64,000 nt of DNA from positions 3,472,001-3,536,000 of the forward strand of contig NZ_JAZKUG010000001.1 in assembly GCF_036625195.1 (NCBI RefSeq), in the 5' to 3' direction. Origin of the DNA: Accumulibacter sp. (GTDB taxonomy: Bacteria; Pseudomonadota; Gammaproteobacteria; Burkholderiales; Rhodocyclaceae). Shown piece by piece: positions 42,211-50,534 of the stretch. Made by a program: the position numbers and the translations under genes. The notes beneath the pieces were generated by a model. The model worked only from the letters and a program-made list of their open reading frames with translations, did not search any database and was not told the origin of the DNA. The number at the start of each line of letters is the position of its first letter. Positions within the stretch are counted from its first letter, which is position 1.

Positions 42211-43038
42211 ATGAACCCGCTCCTCCTCACCGCCCGCCTGGACATCGTCGAGTCGCTGCGCGCCCGCTGGTTCCTGATCTACAGCCTGGTCTTCGGCGGC
42301 ATCGTCGCGCTGCTCTTCGCCTTCGGCCTGACCGAGTCGCGCGTGCTCGGATTCATCGGCCTGTCGCGGCTGCTGGTGACCTACATCCAGCTGACGATGG
42401 CGATCCTGCCGGTCTTCGTCCTCATCACCACCGTCCGTTCGGTGGCCGGCGACCGCGAGGCGGGCGTCTTCGAATACCTGCTGTCGCTGCCGGTATCGCT
42501 GTCGGCCTGGTTCTGGGGCAAGATCCTCGGCCGTTACGTGGTCATCTTCCTGCCGGTGTTCGTCGCCATGCTGGCTGCCGTCCTCTGGTCGCTGTTCCGC
42601 TCGATCGAGGTGCCGTGGGCGATGTTCTTCTACTACACCGGCCTGCTGGCGGCGATGGCGTGCTGCTTCCTCGGCATCGGCATGCTGATCTCGACGCTGG
42701 CGCGCGGCACCGATGTCGCCCAGGGTGCGGCCTTCATGGTCTGGCTGACGATGCTGCTCTTCCTCGACCTGATCCTCCTCGGGGTGATGATCCAGGGGCG
42801 GGTGACACCCGAGGTGGCGGTCGGCATCGCCCTGCTCAACCCGCTGCAGGTTTTCCGCACCGCGGCGCTGGCGATGTTCGACCCGCAACTGATCGTCCTC
42901 GGGCCGTCGGCCTACGTCATCCTTGATCTCTTCGGCAGCAGCGGCTTCCGCATCTATGCGCTGCTCTATCCGACCGCCGTCGGCACGCTTGCTGCCGTTG
43001 CCGGTTACCTGAGCTTCCGGCGCAGTGACCTGCCGTAG
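42211..43038 (+). CDS. nosY: ABC transporter permease, NosY-like
   Basis: 275 aa with six predicted membrane helices. It opens TARLDIVESLRARWFLIYSL, typical of ABC-2 / NosY permeases, and has GDREAGVFEYLLSLPVS in the coupling loop. It lies 10 bp after nosL and overlaps the thioredoxin gene by 14 bp. It is the membrane partner of the NosF ATPase. Confidence 0.8.
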   Translation: MNPLLLTARLDIVESLRARWFLIYSLVFGGIVALLFAFGLTESRVLGFIGLSRLLVTYIQLTMAILPVFVLITTVRSVAGDREAGVFEYLLSLPVSLSAWFWGKILGRYVVIFLPVFVAMLAAVLWSLFRSIEVPWAMFFYYTGLLAAMACCFLGIGMLISTLARGTDVAQGAAFMVWLTMLLFLDLILLGVMIQGRVTPEVAVGIALLNPLQVFRTAALAMFDPQLIVLGPSAYVILDLFGSSGFRIYALLYPTAVGTLAAVAGYLSFRRSDLP

Positions 43039-43567
43039 CCGACTGTCGCGCCGACCGTGGCGTCCGCTGTCGCGCCTGCTCGCCACGGCCCTCTGCGTGC
43101 TGCCGCTGGCGACCGCGAGCGCCGCCGAGCCGCCATCGACGGCGCCGTTCTTCGCGCTGACGCTCGCCGATGCCGACAACCGGCCGCTGCCGCTGGCGTC
43201 GCTGCGCGGCCAGCCGCTGCTGGTCAACTTCTGGGCCCGCTGGTGCGCTCCCTGTCGCAAGGAGATTCCCGAGCTCGCCGAGCTGCAGAGGCGCTACGCC
43301 GGCCGCGGGCTGGTCGTCGTCGGCATCGCCGTCGAGGAGGCCGACAAGCGCGTGGCGCTGGCCGAGTTCGCGCGGGCGCATGAGCTCGACTATCGCTGGC
43401 TGATCGGTGGCACCGAACGCAGCATCGAGCTGATGCGGGCGCTCGGCAACAGCAAGTCCGGACTGCCGTTCACCGTCTTCATCGGCCGTGACGGGCAACT
43501 GCAGCAGGCGCGGTTGGGCGCCATGAGCGGGGCGGAGATGGACGCGGCCGTGCGCTCGCTGTTCTGA
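43025..43567 (+). CDS. TlpA-type periplasmic thioredoxin
   Basis: 180 aa with a GTG start overlapping nosY. Signal peptide about 1-33 (ends ASA-AE). FWARWCAPCRKEIPEL carries the redox pair Cys74/Cys77. GLVVVGIAVEEADK and the cis-Pro loop GLPFTVF are typical. It probably keeps cysteines or copper sites of periplasmic metalloenzymes reduced; its position between nosY and nirF suggests service to one of those pathways. Confidence 0.82.
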   Translation: MTCRSRLSRRPWRPLSRLLATALCVLPLATASAAEPPSTAPFFALTLADADNRPLPLASLRGQPLLVNFWARWCAPCRKEIPELAELQRRYAGRGLVVVGIAVEEADKRVALAEFARAHELDYRWLIGGTERSIELMRALGNSKSGLPFTVFIGRDGQLQQARLGAMSGAEMDAAVRSLF

Positions 43568-43707
43568 GCGGCAGACGGCGCGGCAATGGCGACCACCGCT
43601 GTTGATGCTCGTTGCCAGCCGGGGCCGGCTGTGGCGATAATTGGCGGCTGCGATCGCGCATCGGCGTTGCCGGAACCTGCTCCGGCAGCACCTCGTGAAG
43701 GATCAAG

Positions 43708-44871
43708 ATGAAGAGACTGCTGTTCCTGCTGTCGTTCCTGCTGCTCGCCGGCTGCGCCGCGCCGACCCTGCGCGGTACCGGCGACCTCGGTGTCGTCATC
43801 GAACGCGGCAGCGGCCACGTGACCCTCGTCGACACCACGCAGCGGCAGCCGTACGCGCGCATCGGCGGCCTCGGCGACCTGTCGCACGCGTCGGTGGTGT
43901 TCTCGCGCGACGGGCGCCATGCCTACGTCTTCGGCCGTGACGGCGGGCTGACCAAGATCGACCTGCTGCAGGCGACGATCGTCCGCCGCGTGCTGCAATC
44001 GGGCAACGCGATCGGCGGCTCGATCTCGCAGGACGGACGCATCGTCGTCGCGCAGAACTACACCCCGGGCGGCATCAAGGCCTTCGACGCCGGCACGCTC
44101 GAGCTGCTGTCGGAGGTGCCCGCCGAGTATGCGCCGGGCAGCTTCTCGAAGGTCGTCGGCCTCGCCGACCTCAGCGGCAACCGCTTCGCCTACGCGCTGT
44201 TCGAGGGCGGCGAGATCTGGGTCAGCGACCTCTCCGACCCGAGAAGGCCGCAGACGCAGCGCTTTGCCGCCGGCCTGCAGCCCTACGACGGGCTGGTGAC
44301 GCCAGATGGCCGCTTCTACCTTGCCGGCCTGTTCGGTGAGGACGGCGTCGCGCTGCTCGACACCTGGCTGCCGGAGCAGGGCAGTCGCCGCATCCTGCAG
44401 GGCTACGGGCGCGGCCAGGAGAAGCTGCCGGTATTCAAGATGCCGCATCTGCGCGGCTGGTCGATGGCGCAGGGCCGTGCCTACCTGCCGGCGGTCGGCC
44501 GGCACGAGGTGCTGGTGGTCGATGGCGGCACGTGGCAGGAGGTCGGTCGCATCCCGGTCAAGGGGCAGCCGGTGTTCGTCATGGCGCGTCCGGATGGCCG
44601 CCAGGTCTGGGTCAACTACGCCTTCCCCGACAACGGCTGGGTGGAGGTGATCGATACGCTGAGCGGCAAGGTGGTGCAGACCCTTGCACCCGGGCGGGCG
44701 ATCCTGCACATGGAGTTCACCCCGCGCGGCGAGCACGTCTGGCTCTCCGCGCGTGACGACAACAAGGTGCTGATCTACGATACCGCGCGCTTCGAAAAGA
44801 TCGGCGAATTCCCCGCACAGGCACCGAGCGGCATCTTCTTCACCAGCCGCGCGGCGCGTACCGGATTCTGA
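43708..44871 (+). CDS. nirF: NirF, heme d1 biosynthesis lipoprotein
   Basis: 387 aa. A lipobox LLAGC (Cys16) ends the signal peptide. The rest is an eight-bladed propeller of the cytochrome d1 type, with repeats such as ASVVFSRDGRHAYVFGRDG, GGSISQDGRIVVAQNY and VMARPDGRQVWVNYAF. NirF converts the NirDLGH product toward heme d1 in the periplasm. It begins 140 bp after the thioredoxin gene, so a separate promoter is possible, and nirDL starts 5 bp after it. Confidence 0.86.
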   Translation: MKRLLFLLSFLLLAGCAAPTLRGTGDLGVVIERGSGHVTLVDTTQRQPYARIGGLGDLSHASVVFSRDGRHAYVFGRDGGLTKIDLLQATIVRRVLQSGNAIGGSISQDGRIVVAQNYTPGGIKAFDAGTLELLSEVPAEYAPGSFSKVVGLADLSGNRFAYALFEGGEIWVSDLSDPRRPQTQRFAAGLQPYDGLVTPDGRFYLAGLFGEDGVALLDTWLPEQGSRRILQGYGRGQEKLPVFKMPHLRGWSMAQGRAYLPAVGRHEVLVVDGGTWQEVGRIPVKGQPVFVMARPDGRQVWVNYAFPDNGWVEVIDTLSGKVVQTLAPGRAILHMEFTPRGEHVWLSARDDNKVLIYDTARFEKIGEFPAQAPSGIFFTSRAARTGF

Positions 44872-44876
44872 CGGCG

Positions 44877-45860
44877 ATGATCGACAGCGGCGCCCTCGAC
44901 TTCCGCCTGCTCAACGACTTCCAGCGCGATTTCCCGCTCTGCCCGGCGCCCTTCGCCGAACTGGCTTCGCGCCTTGGCGTCGGCGAAGCGCGCGTGCTGC
45001 AGGGGCTCGAAGCGCTGCGCCGTGAGGGCAAGGTCGCCCGCGTCGGCGCCGTTTTCGCCCCGAAGCGGATCGGCGCCAGCACGCTGGCGGCGCTGGCGGT
45101 GCCGTCGGAGCAGCTGGCCGCGGTGGCGGAGGCGGTGAATCGCTTCCCCGAGGTCAACCACAACTACGAGCGCGAGCACCGCTACAACCTCTGGTTCGTC
45201 GTCACCGCCGGCTCGGAGGGGCGGCTGCAGGCGGCCCTTGGCGCCATCGAGCAACTCGCCGGCCAGCCGCTGCTGCGCCTGCCGATGCTGCAGGAGTACC
45301 ACATCGACCTCGGCTTCGCGCTGGGCGGCAACAGCCGGGCTAGCGACCGGAGCGTGCCGCCGCGGCAGCCCTTCGTGCCGCCGCAGGCGCTCGACGAGCG
45401 CGAACGTCGCCTGGTCAGCGCCCTGCAGGAAGGCTTGCCGCTGTTCATCCGGCCGTTCTCCGTGCTCGCCAGCCGCATCGGCTGCGACGAGGGCGAAGTC
45501 CTCGAGCGCATCCGCCGCTGGTGCGCCGACGGGATCATCAAGCGCTTCGGCGTCATCGTCCGGCATCACGAACTCGGCTACACGGCGAACGCGATGTTGG
45601 TGCACGACGTCCCCGACGGCGAGGTCGACGCGGTCGGCGAGCGTCTGGCGCGCGCCGAAGGCGTCAATCTCTGCTATCAGCGGCCGCGGACTCTGCCACA
45701 GTGGCCCTACAACCTGTTCTGCATGATCCACGGCCAGGCCCGCAGCGAGGTGGCGACGACCATCGCCGACTTGCGCCAGCGGCTCGGGCTGGGGAATTAC
45801 GCGCACGAAATACTCTTCTCGCTGACCCGCTTCAAGCAGAGTGGAGCCCGCTATGCCTGA
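44877..45860 (+). CDS. nirDL: NirD-NirL fusion, siroheme decarboxylase subunit
   Basis: 327 aa, twice the length of a single AsnC/Lrp-like siroheme decarboxylase subunit. Domain 1 (~1-155) has FPLCPAPFAELASRLG and EVNHNYEREHRYNLWFV. Domain 2 (~170-327) has GLPLFIRPFSVLASRIG and CYQRPRTLPQWPYNLFCM. Both keep winged-helix and RAM folds but act as an enzyme, removing acetate carboxyls from siroheme to give didecarboxysiroheme. D-L fusions are common in betaproteobacteria. Confidence 0.88.
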   Translation: MIDSGALDFRLLNDFQRDFPLCPAPFAELASRLGVGEARVLQGLEALRREGKVARVGAVFAPKRIGASTLAALAVPSEQLAAVAEAVNRFPEVNHNYEREHRYNLWFVVTAGSEGRLQAALGAIEQLAGQPLLRLPMLQEYHIDLGFALGGNSRASDRSVPPRQPFVPPQALDERERRLVSALQEGLPLFIRPFSVLASRIGCDEGEVLERIRRWCADGIIKRFGVIVRHHELGYTANAMLVHDVPDGEVDAVGERLARAEGVNLCYQRPRTLPQWPYNLFCMIHGQARSEVATTIADLRQRLGLGNYAHEILFSLTRFKQSGARYA

Positions 45861-46332
45861 GCCGGTGCTCATCGACGAGGTGGACCGCGCCCTCATCGAC
45901 CACCTGCAGGGCGGCTTTCCGATCTGCGAGGAACCCTACGCCGAGGTCGCCGGCTGGCTGGGAATCGGCGAGGCGGAGTTGCTCGAGCGCATCGAACGCC
46001 TGCTCGCGACGCGCGTCCTCACCCGCTTCGGGCCGATGTTCCAGGTCGAGCAGATGGGTGGCGCCTTCGTCCTGGCGGCGATGGCGGTGCCCGATGCCGA
46101 CTGGCGGCGGGTGCGGGCGCTGGTTGATTCGCTGCCCGAGGTCGCCCACAACTACCGCCGCGAAAGCGAGCGCCACACGCCGTTCAACATGTGGTTCGTC
46201 CTCGCCACCGAGAGCGAGGAAGGAATCGCCGCCGCCCTGCGGCGGATCGAGGAGGGCAGCGGCTTGCCGGTTTTCGCTTTCCCGAAGCGGCGCGAGTACT
46301 TCGTCGAGATGAAACTCGAGGTGCGGCGATGA
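45853..46332 (+). CDS. nirG: NirG, siroheme decarboxylase subunit
   Basis: 159 aa from ATG 45853, overlapping nirDL by 8 bp. IDEVDRALIDHLQGGFPI is the winged-helix start. EVAHNYRRESERHTPFNMWF holds the conserved His/Tyr substrate segment. The RAM half follows, and FPKRREYFVEMKLEV ends it. It works in the NirDLGH complex. Confidence 0.85.
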   Translation: MPEPVLIDEVDRALIDHLQGGFPICEEPYAEVAGWLGIGEAELLERIERLLATRVLTRFGPMFQVEQMGGAFVLAAMAVPDADWRRVRALVDSLPEVAHNYRRESERHTPFNMWFVLATESEEGIAAALRRIEEGSGLPVFAFPKRREYFVEMKLEVRR

Positions 46333-46814
46333 GCTGGCGACTCGACGACATCGACCGCCGTCTCGTGCTGGCGACGCAGGACGGTCTGCCGCTGGTGCCC
46401 CGCCCGTATCACCAGCTGGCGGCGCGGCTCGGGATCGAGCCGTCGGAAGTGATGGAACGGCTGCTGCGCATGCTTGCGCGCGGCGTCATCCGGCGCATCG
46501 GCGCCGTCCCCAACCACTACGCCATCGGCTATACCGCCAATGGCATGAGTGTCTGGGACGTTCCGGACGAGGCGATCGACGAACTCGGCGTGCGCGTCGG
46601 CGAACTCGACTTCGTCACGCACTGCTACCATCGACCGCGCCGGCTGCCGGAGTGGCCGTACAACCTCTTCGCCATGGTGCATGGTGGTTCGCGCGTCGAG
46701 GTGTTGCACCAGGTGGACGAGATCGCCCGCCTGCTCGGTTCGGCCTGCCGCGCGCACGACGTGCTGTTCTCGACCGAGATCCTGAAGAAGACCGGCCTGC
46801 GCATCGGCAGTTGA
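46329..46814 (+). CDS. nirH: NirH, siroheme decarboxylase subunit
   Basis: 161 aa from ATG 46329, overlapping nirG by 4 bp. LDDIDRRLVLATQDGLPLV opens the winged helix. RIGAVPNHYAIGYTANGM and THCYHRPRRLPEWPYNLF are NirH/NirL-type substrate motifs. It completes nirF-DL-G-H; nirJ, nirE and nirN do not follow. Confidence 0.85.
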   Translation: MSWRLDDIDRRLVLATQDGLPLVPRPYHQLAARLGIEPSEVMERLLRMLARGVIRRIGAVPNHYAIGYTANGMSVWDVPDEAIDELGVRVGELDFVTHCYHRPRRLPEWPYNLFAMVHGGSRVEVLHQVDEIARLLGSACRAHDVLFSTEILKKTGLRIGS

Positions 46815-46864
46815 GGCGGCGGGCGTCGCCGCCGGCCGCCGGCAAGTGGCAGAAGGAGTGGAAC

Positions 46865-47314
46865 ATGGCTTCGATGCAGGCGCACAGGCGCAGCTTCATC
46901 CGCCATCCGGCGGACATCCCGCTCGCCATCGCCGTAGACGGCGCGCACCGCCGTTCGGCACCGCGGCTCAAGGACGTCAGCGAGGGCGGCCTGGCGTGCC
47001 TGAGTCGACGACCGCTGAGCGTCGGTTCGGCGGTGGTGCTCTCCATCCCGCTCGTGCAGCCGCCGTTTCGCGCTGCCGGGGTGGTCGTCTGGTGCCAGCG
47101 GCAGGGGGGTGCCTACGAGGTCGGCATCCGTTTCGCCGACGCCGACGACCTCTTCGCCGCGCGCATGGTCGAGCAGGTGTGCCAGATCGAGCACTATCGG
47201 CAGCAGGTCCGTCGTGACGAGGGTCGGCTGCTCGACGCCGAAGCAGCGGCACGCGAATGGATCGAGCGTCATGCCGCGAGTTTTCCGGCGCTCGGCAACG
47301 GCCGTCCGCACTGA
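46865..47314 (+). CDS. PilZ-domain c-di-GMP-binding protein
   Basis: 149 aa from ATG 46865. HRRSFIR (7-13) is the RxxxR loop and DVSEGG (37-42) the DxSxxG motif, the two parts that bind cyclic di-GMP. The C-terminal ~45 residues are helical and charged. It is a stand-alone PilZ protein, possibly linked to exopolysaccharide or motility control. Confidence 0.85.
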   Translation: MASMQAHRRSFIRHPADIPLAIAVDGAHRRSAPRLKDVSEGGLACLSRRPLSVGSAVVLSIPLVQPPFRAAGVVVWCQRQGGAYEVGIRFADADDLFAARMVEQVCQIEHYRQQVRRDEGRLLDAEAAAREWIERHAASFPALGNGRPH

Positions 47315-47338
47315 CGGGCAGGCGCGCGGGCGGGACGG

Positions 47339-47821
47339 ATGGCGAAGGAGCGACTGCCGGTGACGCCGGCGATCCGCCTGCTGCGCGCCGCCGGCGTCGT
47401 CTTTTCCGATCATCCCTACGACTATGAGGAGCGCGGCGGAACCGCGGCCAGCAGCCGTGAGCTCGGCGTCGACGAGCACGCGGTGATCAAGACGCTGATC
47501 ATGGAGGACGAGCACCGGCAGCCGCTGATCGTCCTCATGCACGGTGACCGCGAGGTGTCGACGCAGAAGCTCGCGCGCCGCCTGGCGGTCAAATCGATCG
47601 TTCCCTGCCGGCCGGAGGTCGCCAGCCGCCACTCGGGCTATCTCGTCGGCGGCACCAGCCCCTTCGCCACGCGCAAGCCGATGCCGGTGTATGTCGAGCG
47701 CAGCATTCTCGGCCTCGATCGGATTTTCATCAACGCCGGCCGGCGGGGCTACCTGGTCGGCATCGCGCCCGCGGTGCTCGTCGACCTGTTGCGGCCCGAG
47801 CTGGTCGAAGTCGCGGTCTGA
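47339..47821 (+). CDS. ybaK: Cys-tRNA(Pro)/Cys-tRNA(Cys) deacylase, YbaK/EbsC family
   Basis: 160 aa. The family pattern is clear: PAIRLLRAAGVVFSDHPYDY, VIKTLIMED, VLMHGDREVSTQKLARRL, then HSGYLVGGTSPFATRK and FINAGRRGYLVGIAP. The enzyme clears cysteine mischarged on tRNA(Pro) in the cytoplasm. It is convergent with the channel gene, 45 bp away. Confidence 0.88.
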   Translation: MAKERLPVTPAIRLLRAAGVVFSDHPYDYEERGGTAASSRELGVDEHAVIKTLIMEDEHRQPLIVLMHGDREVSTQKLARRLAVKSIVPCRPEVASRHSGYLVGGTSPFATRKPMPVYVERSILGLDRIFINAGRRGYLVGIAPAVLVDLLRPELVEVAV

Positions 47822-47866
47822 AGCCTGCCGGTTGCCGCCAGCGCCGGTGCGGCGCGACCCGCGCTC

Positions 47867-50323
47867 TCAGCTGCCGCCGGCATCGCCGGCCGCAGCTGCC
47901 GGCGGCGTGATGCGGACGGCGAGCGGCTGCGAGCTGTCGAGGTGCAGGTCGCGCTGCGGGAACGGGATGGCGATGCCGGCGGTTCCCAGTCTCTTCTCGA
48001 TCGCGTAGCGCAGGTCGCTGTCCACGCGGCGCCCCGGTGGCCGCTGCGGCCCGAGTTCGACCCAGAAGACCAGCACCAGGAGCAGCGCGCTGTCGGCGAA
48101 GTCCTCGAAGAAGACCTCCGGCGGCGGATCCTTGAGCACCTCGCCATGGTCGGCGGCGCAGCCGGCGATGATCTCGGCGGCGCGGCGGGTCGGCGAGCCG
48201 TAGGCGATGCCGATGCGGATTTCGCGCCGGATGCGTGGATTCGAGTAGGTCCAGTTGACCACCTGGTTCTCGAGAAAGCTCGAATTCGGGATCAGCGCCT
48301 CGACGCCGTCGAAGCCGCGCACCGTCGACGCGCGCAGGTCGACGGCGACGACGTGGCCGGTCGTTCCACCGAGCTGGATGATGTCGCCGACGCGGATCTT
48401 GCGCTCGAAGAGGACGATGATGCCGCTGATGACGTTCTTGATGATCGTCTGCGTGCCGAAGCCGACGCCGATCGCCAGCGCGCCGCCGAGAAAGGCGAAG
48501 ACGGTCAGCGGGATGCGCGCCAAGTTGAGGATGAAGACCACCAGCAGCACGCCGAGCGCAATCATCGCCCAGCGGCGGATGACGCTGGCGAGCTGCTGGT
48601 CGACGCCGAAGCGCTGCACCATCAGCCGTTGCAGGCGCCGTGACAGCGCCGCGAACAGCCAGTAGCCGAGCAGGAAGAGGAGCAGCGCGCCGATGCTCTT
48701 GCCAATGGTGACGCCGTAACTGACGGTGACGCTCTTGCCATCGATGATCGTCGACTCGTCGACGGCGAACATCTCGAAGTTCCAGATCCCCTTCAGCGTC
48801 TCGCTGACCTGTGCGGCGGCCAGTTTCCAGTCGCCGTGGTGCGCCCCGTCGCCGCTGAAGCCGAAATCCGCCAACCAGCGTTCGAGCTGCCGCAGCAGGG
48901 TGGTACCCATCCGTTCGACCCGCTCGAAAGCGACGCTGCGCTCGCGCAGGGCGGCCAGCAGTTCCGCCTGCTGCGCCGCCGTCGCCGGGCCGGCAGTACC
49001 CGCCTCGATGCGGGCCTCCTGTTCGCGGAGGTCGGCGCGCGCTTCCTGCGCCAGCTGCTGCACGAGCTGGCGGCGGTTTTCGAGTTCATCGCGGGCGCGG
49101 GTCAGCCAGGTGACGACGGTCTGCCGGGTCGCCGCGTCGGGCGCCTGCAAGCCGACGTAACGCTGCGCCCAGGCGTCGATGCTCGCCTGCGCCAGCGTCT
49201 GCGCCCAGTTCAGCGCCAGCAGGCGGATGCGGTCGCTCTCCAGTCGCGCATCGAGCAACTGCAGGCGCTGTGCCGATTGCGCCGTGGCGCGGCCGGCGTC
49301 GGCGCCGGCGACCAGGCGTTCGCGCTCGGCCGTGCGGCGGCTGTTCTCGGCAAGCAGCTTCTCGGCTTCCGATTGCAGCTGCTTCAGCTCCCTGCGCAAC
49401 AGCACCTGCTGCTGCTCGAGTTCGTCCTTGCTCAGTTCCTGCGCCGGCAGCACGCGCGCCAGAACTCGTTCCATCTCGCCGTCGCGTGCCTGCAGCGCCT
49501 TTCTTTCGCTGGCGATCTTGTCCTTCGCCAGTCCGATGGTCAGCAGCTGGGCCTCGGCCAGCTTGCGGCGCAGCAGGTTGGTGTCCCGGTTGTCCCGCTC
49601 GCGCTCCTTCTCCTCGTTGCCGCGCGCGCGGCTCAGCCGGTCCTCGGCCAGACGAACCGCTTCGCTCGCCTTGCGCTGCTCATCGAGCTGCCCGGTCTGC
49701 AGCGTGTCCAGGGCGCGGTCGGCTGCCGCCAGTCGCTGCATCAGGTGGCGCACGGCGTGCTGGGCGTCGCGCAACGCATCGACCCGCACCGCCGAGTACG
49801 GTCCCGCCCCGCTGAAGCTGGCGAGCAGTTCCTGCTGCTGCAGGTCGGGCGGTCGTGGCCGGGCGAGGTTGTCGATGTCGTCGAGCAGCTTGATCTGTTC
49901 GCCGTAGGAGACGACAAGGCGGTCGAGCAGCCGACGGCGCTCGCTGACCAGCGGATCCTCGGTGGGCCGCGCAACCCCTTGCTCGATCCGGAACGCCTCC
50001 TGCTGCCGGCGCGCCTCGGCCAGGTTGCGCGCCGCCTTGTCGCGCGGCTTCTCGGCCGGCTCGGCCGCCGCCGCCGGTGGCTCGCTCTTCGCCTTCGGCC
50101 AGGGGAACTGTGCCTCGGCCGGCGTGCCGACGAGCAGGAGGAGGAGGGCGAGGAGTGGCTGCCAGGCGAGCAGCGACCGCCAGCAGGCAGCAGGTGCAGC
50201 AGGCAGCAGGCGGCTGTGCCAGGGCGGCGAACGGTCGCGCCGACGACCGGGCGAACGCGATGCGCAGATGGCTGTAGCACCGGCGAGGGGAGCAGGAAAG
50301 CCGTTGGCGGGGGTTCTCATCAT
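47867..50323 (-). CDS. MscS-family mechanosensitive channel with long periplasmic N-terminus
   Basis: 818 aa from ATG 50323. The frame stays open far upstream through the TPR repeats of the next gene, which is an artefact. Hydrophobic export segment near 40-65 (LLALLLLLVGTPAEA), then ~450 residues of charged coiled coil (LAEARRQQEAFR, SKDELEQQQVLLRREL). Three to four membrane helices precede the pore helix GGALAIGVGFGTQTIIKNVI and the beta domain FERKIRVGDIIQLGG, EALIPNSSFLENQVVNW, which are MscS hallmarks. The layout resembles MscK/YjeP. It opens on membrane tension to release solutes. Confidence 0.85.
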   Translation of the reverse strand: MMRTPANGFPAPLAGATAICASRSPGRRRDRSPPWHSRLLPAAPAACWRSLLAWQPLLALLLLLVGTPAEAQFPWPKAKSEPPAAAAEPAEKPRDKAARNLAEARRQQEAFRIEQGVARPTEDPLVSERRRLLDRLVVSYGEQIKLLDDIDNLARPRPPDLQQQELLASFSGAGPYSAVRVDALRDAQHAVRHLMQRLAAADRALDTLQTGQLDEQRKASEAVRLAEDRLSRARGNEEKERERDNRDTNLLRRKLAEAQLLTIGLAKDKIASERKALQARDGEMERVLARVLPAQELSKDELEQQQVLLRRELKQLQSEAEKLLAENSRRTAERERLVAGADAGRATAQSAQRLQLLDARLESDRIRLLALNWAQTLAQASIDAWAQRYVGLQAPDAATRQTVVTWLTRARDELENRRQLVQQLAQEARADLREQEARIEAGTAGPATAAQQAELLAALRERSVAFERVERMGTTLLRQLERWLADFGFSGDGAHHGDWKLAAAQVSETLKGIWNFEMFAVDESTIIDGKSVTVSYGVTIGKSIGALLLFLLGYWLFAALSRRLQRLMVQRFGVDQQLASVIRRWAMIALGVLLVVFILNLARIPLTVFAFLGGALAIGVGFGTQTIIKNVISGIIVLFERKIRVGDIIQLGGTTGHVVAVDLRASTVRGFDGVEALIPNSSFLENQVVNWTYSNPRIRREIRIGIAYGSPTRRAAEIIAGCAADHGEVLKDPPPEVFFEDFADSALLLVLVFWVELGPQRPPGRRVDSDLRYAIEKRLGTAGIAIPFPQRDLHLDSSQPLAVRITPPAAAAGDAGGS

Positions 50324-50534
50324 ATGGCGGTCGATGGTAGCGCAAAGCGGACCCCGCATGCGGGTACGCTGCGGTTGTGCGAGAGTCCTGCACACCGTGA
50401 TTGCCGTACCGAATGGTTCAGACTCGACATTGCCGCTGCTTGGTGAAGGCTCACATTCTCTCGTTGCCAGCGTTGGATTTCCCATCCTCCCTGCCGCGTC
50501 GCATTGCTGGTCCACCCCACCGCTGTCTCGGTCG

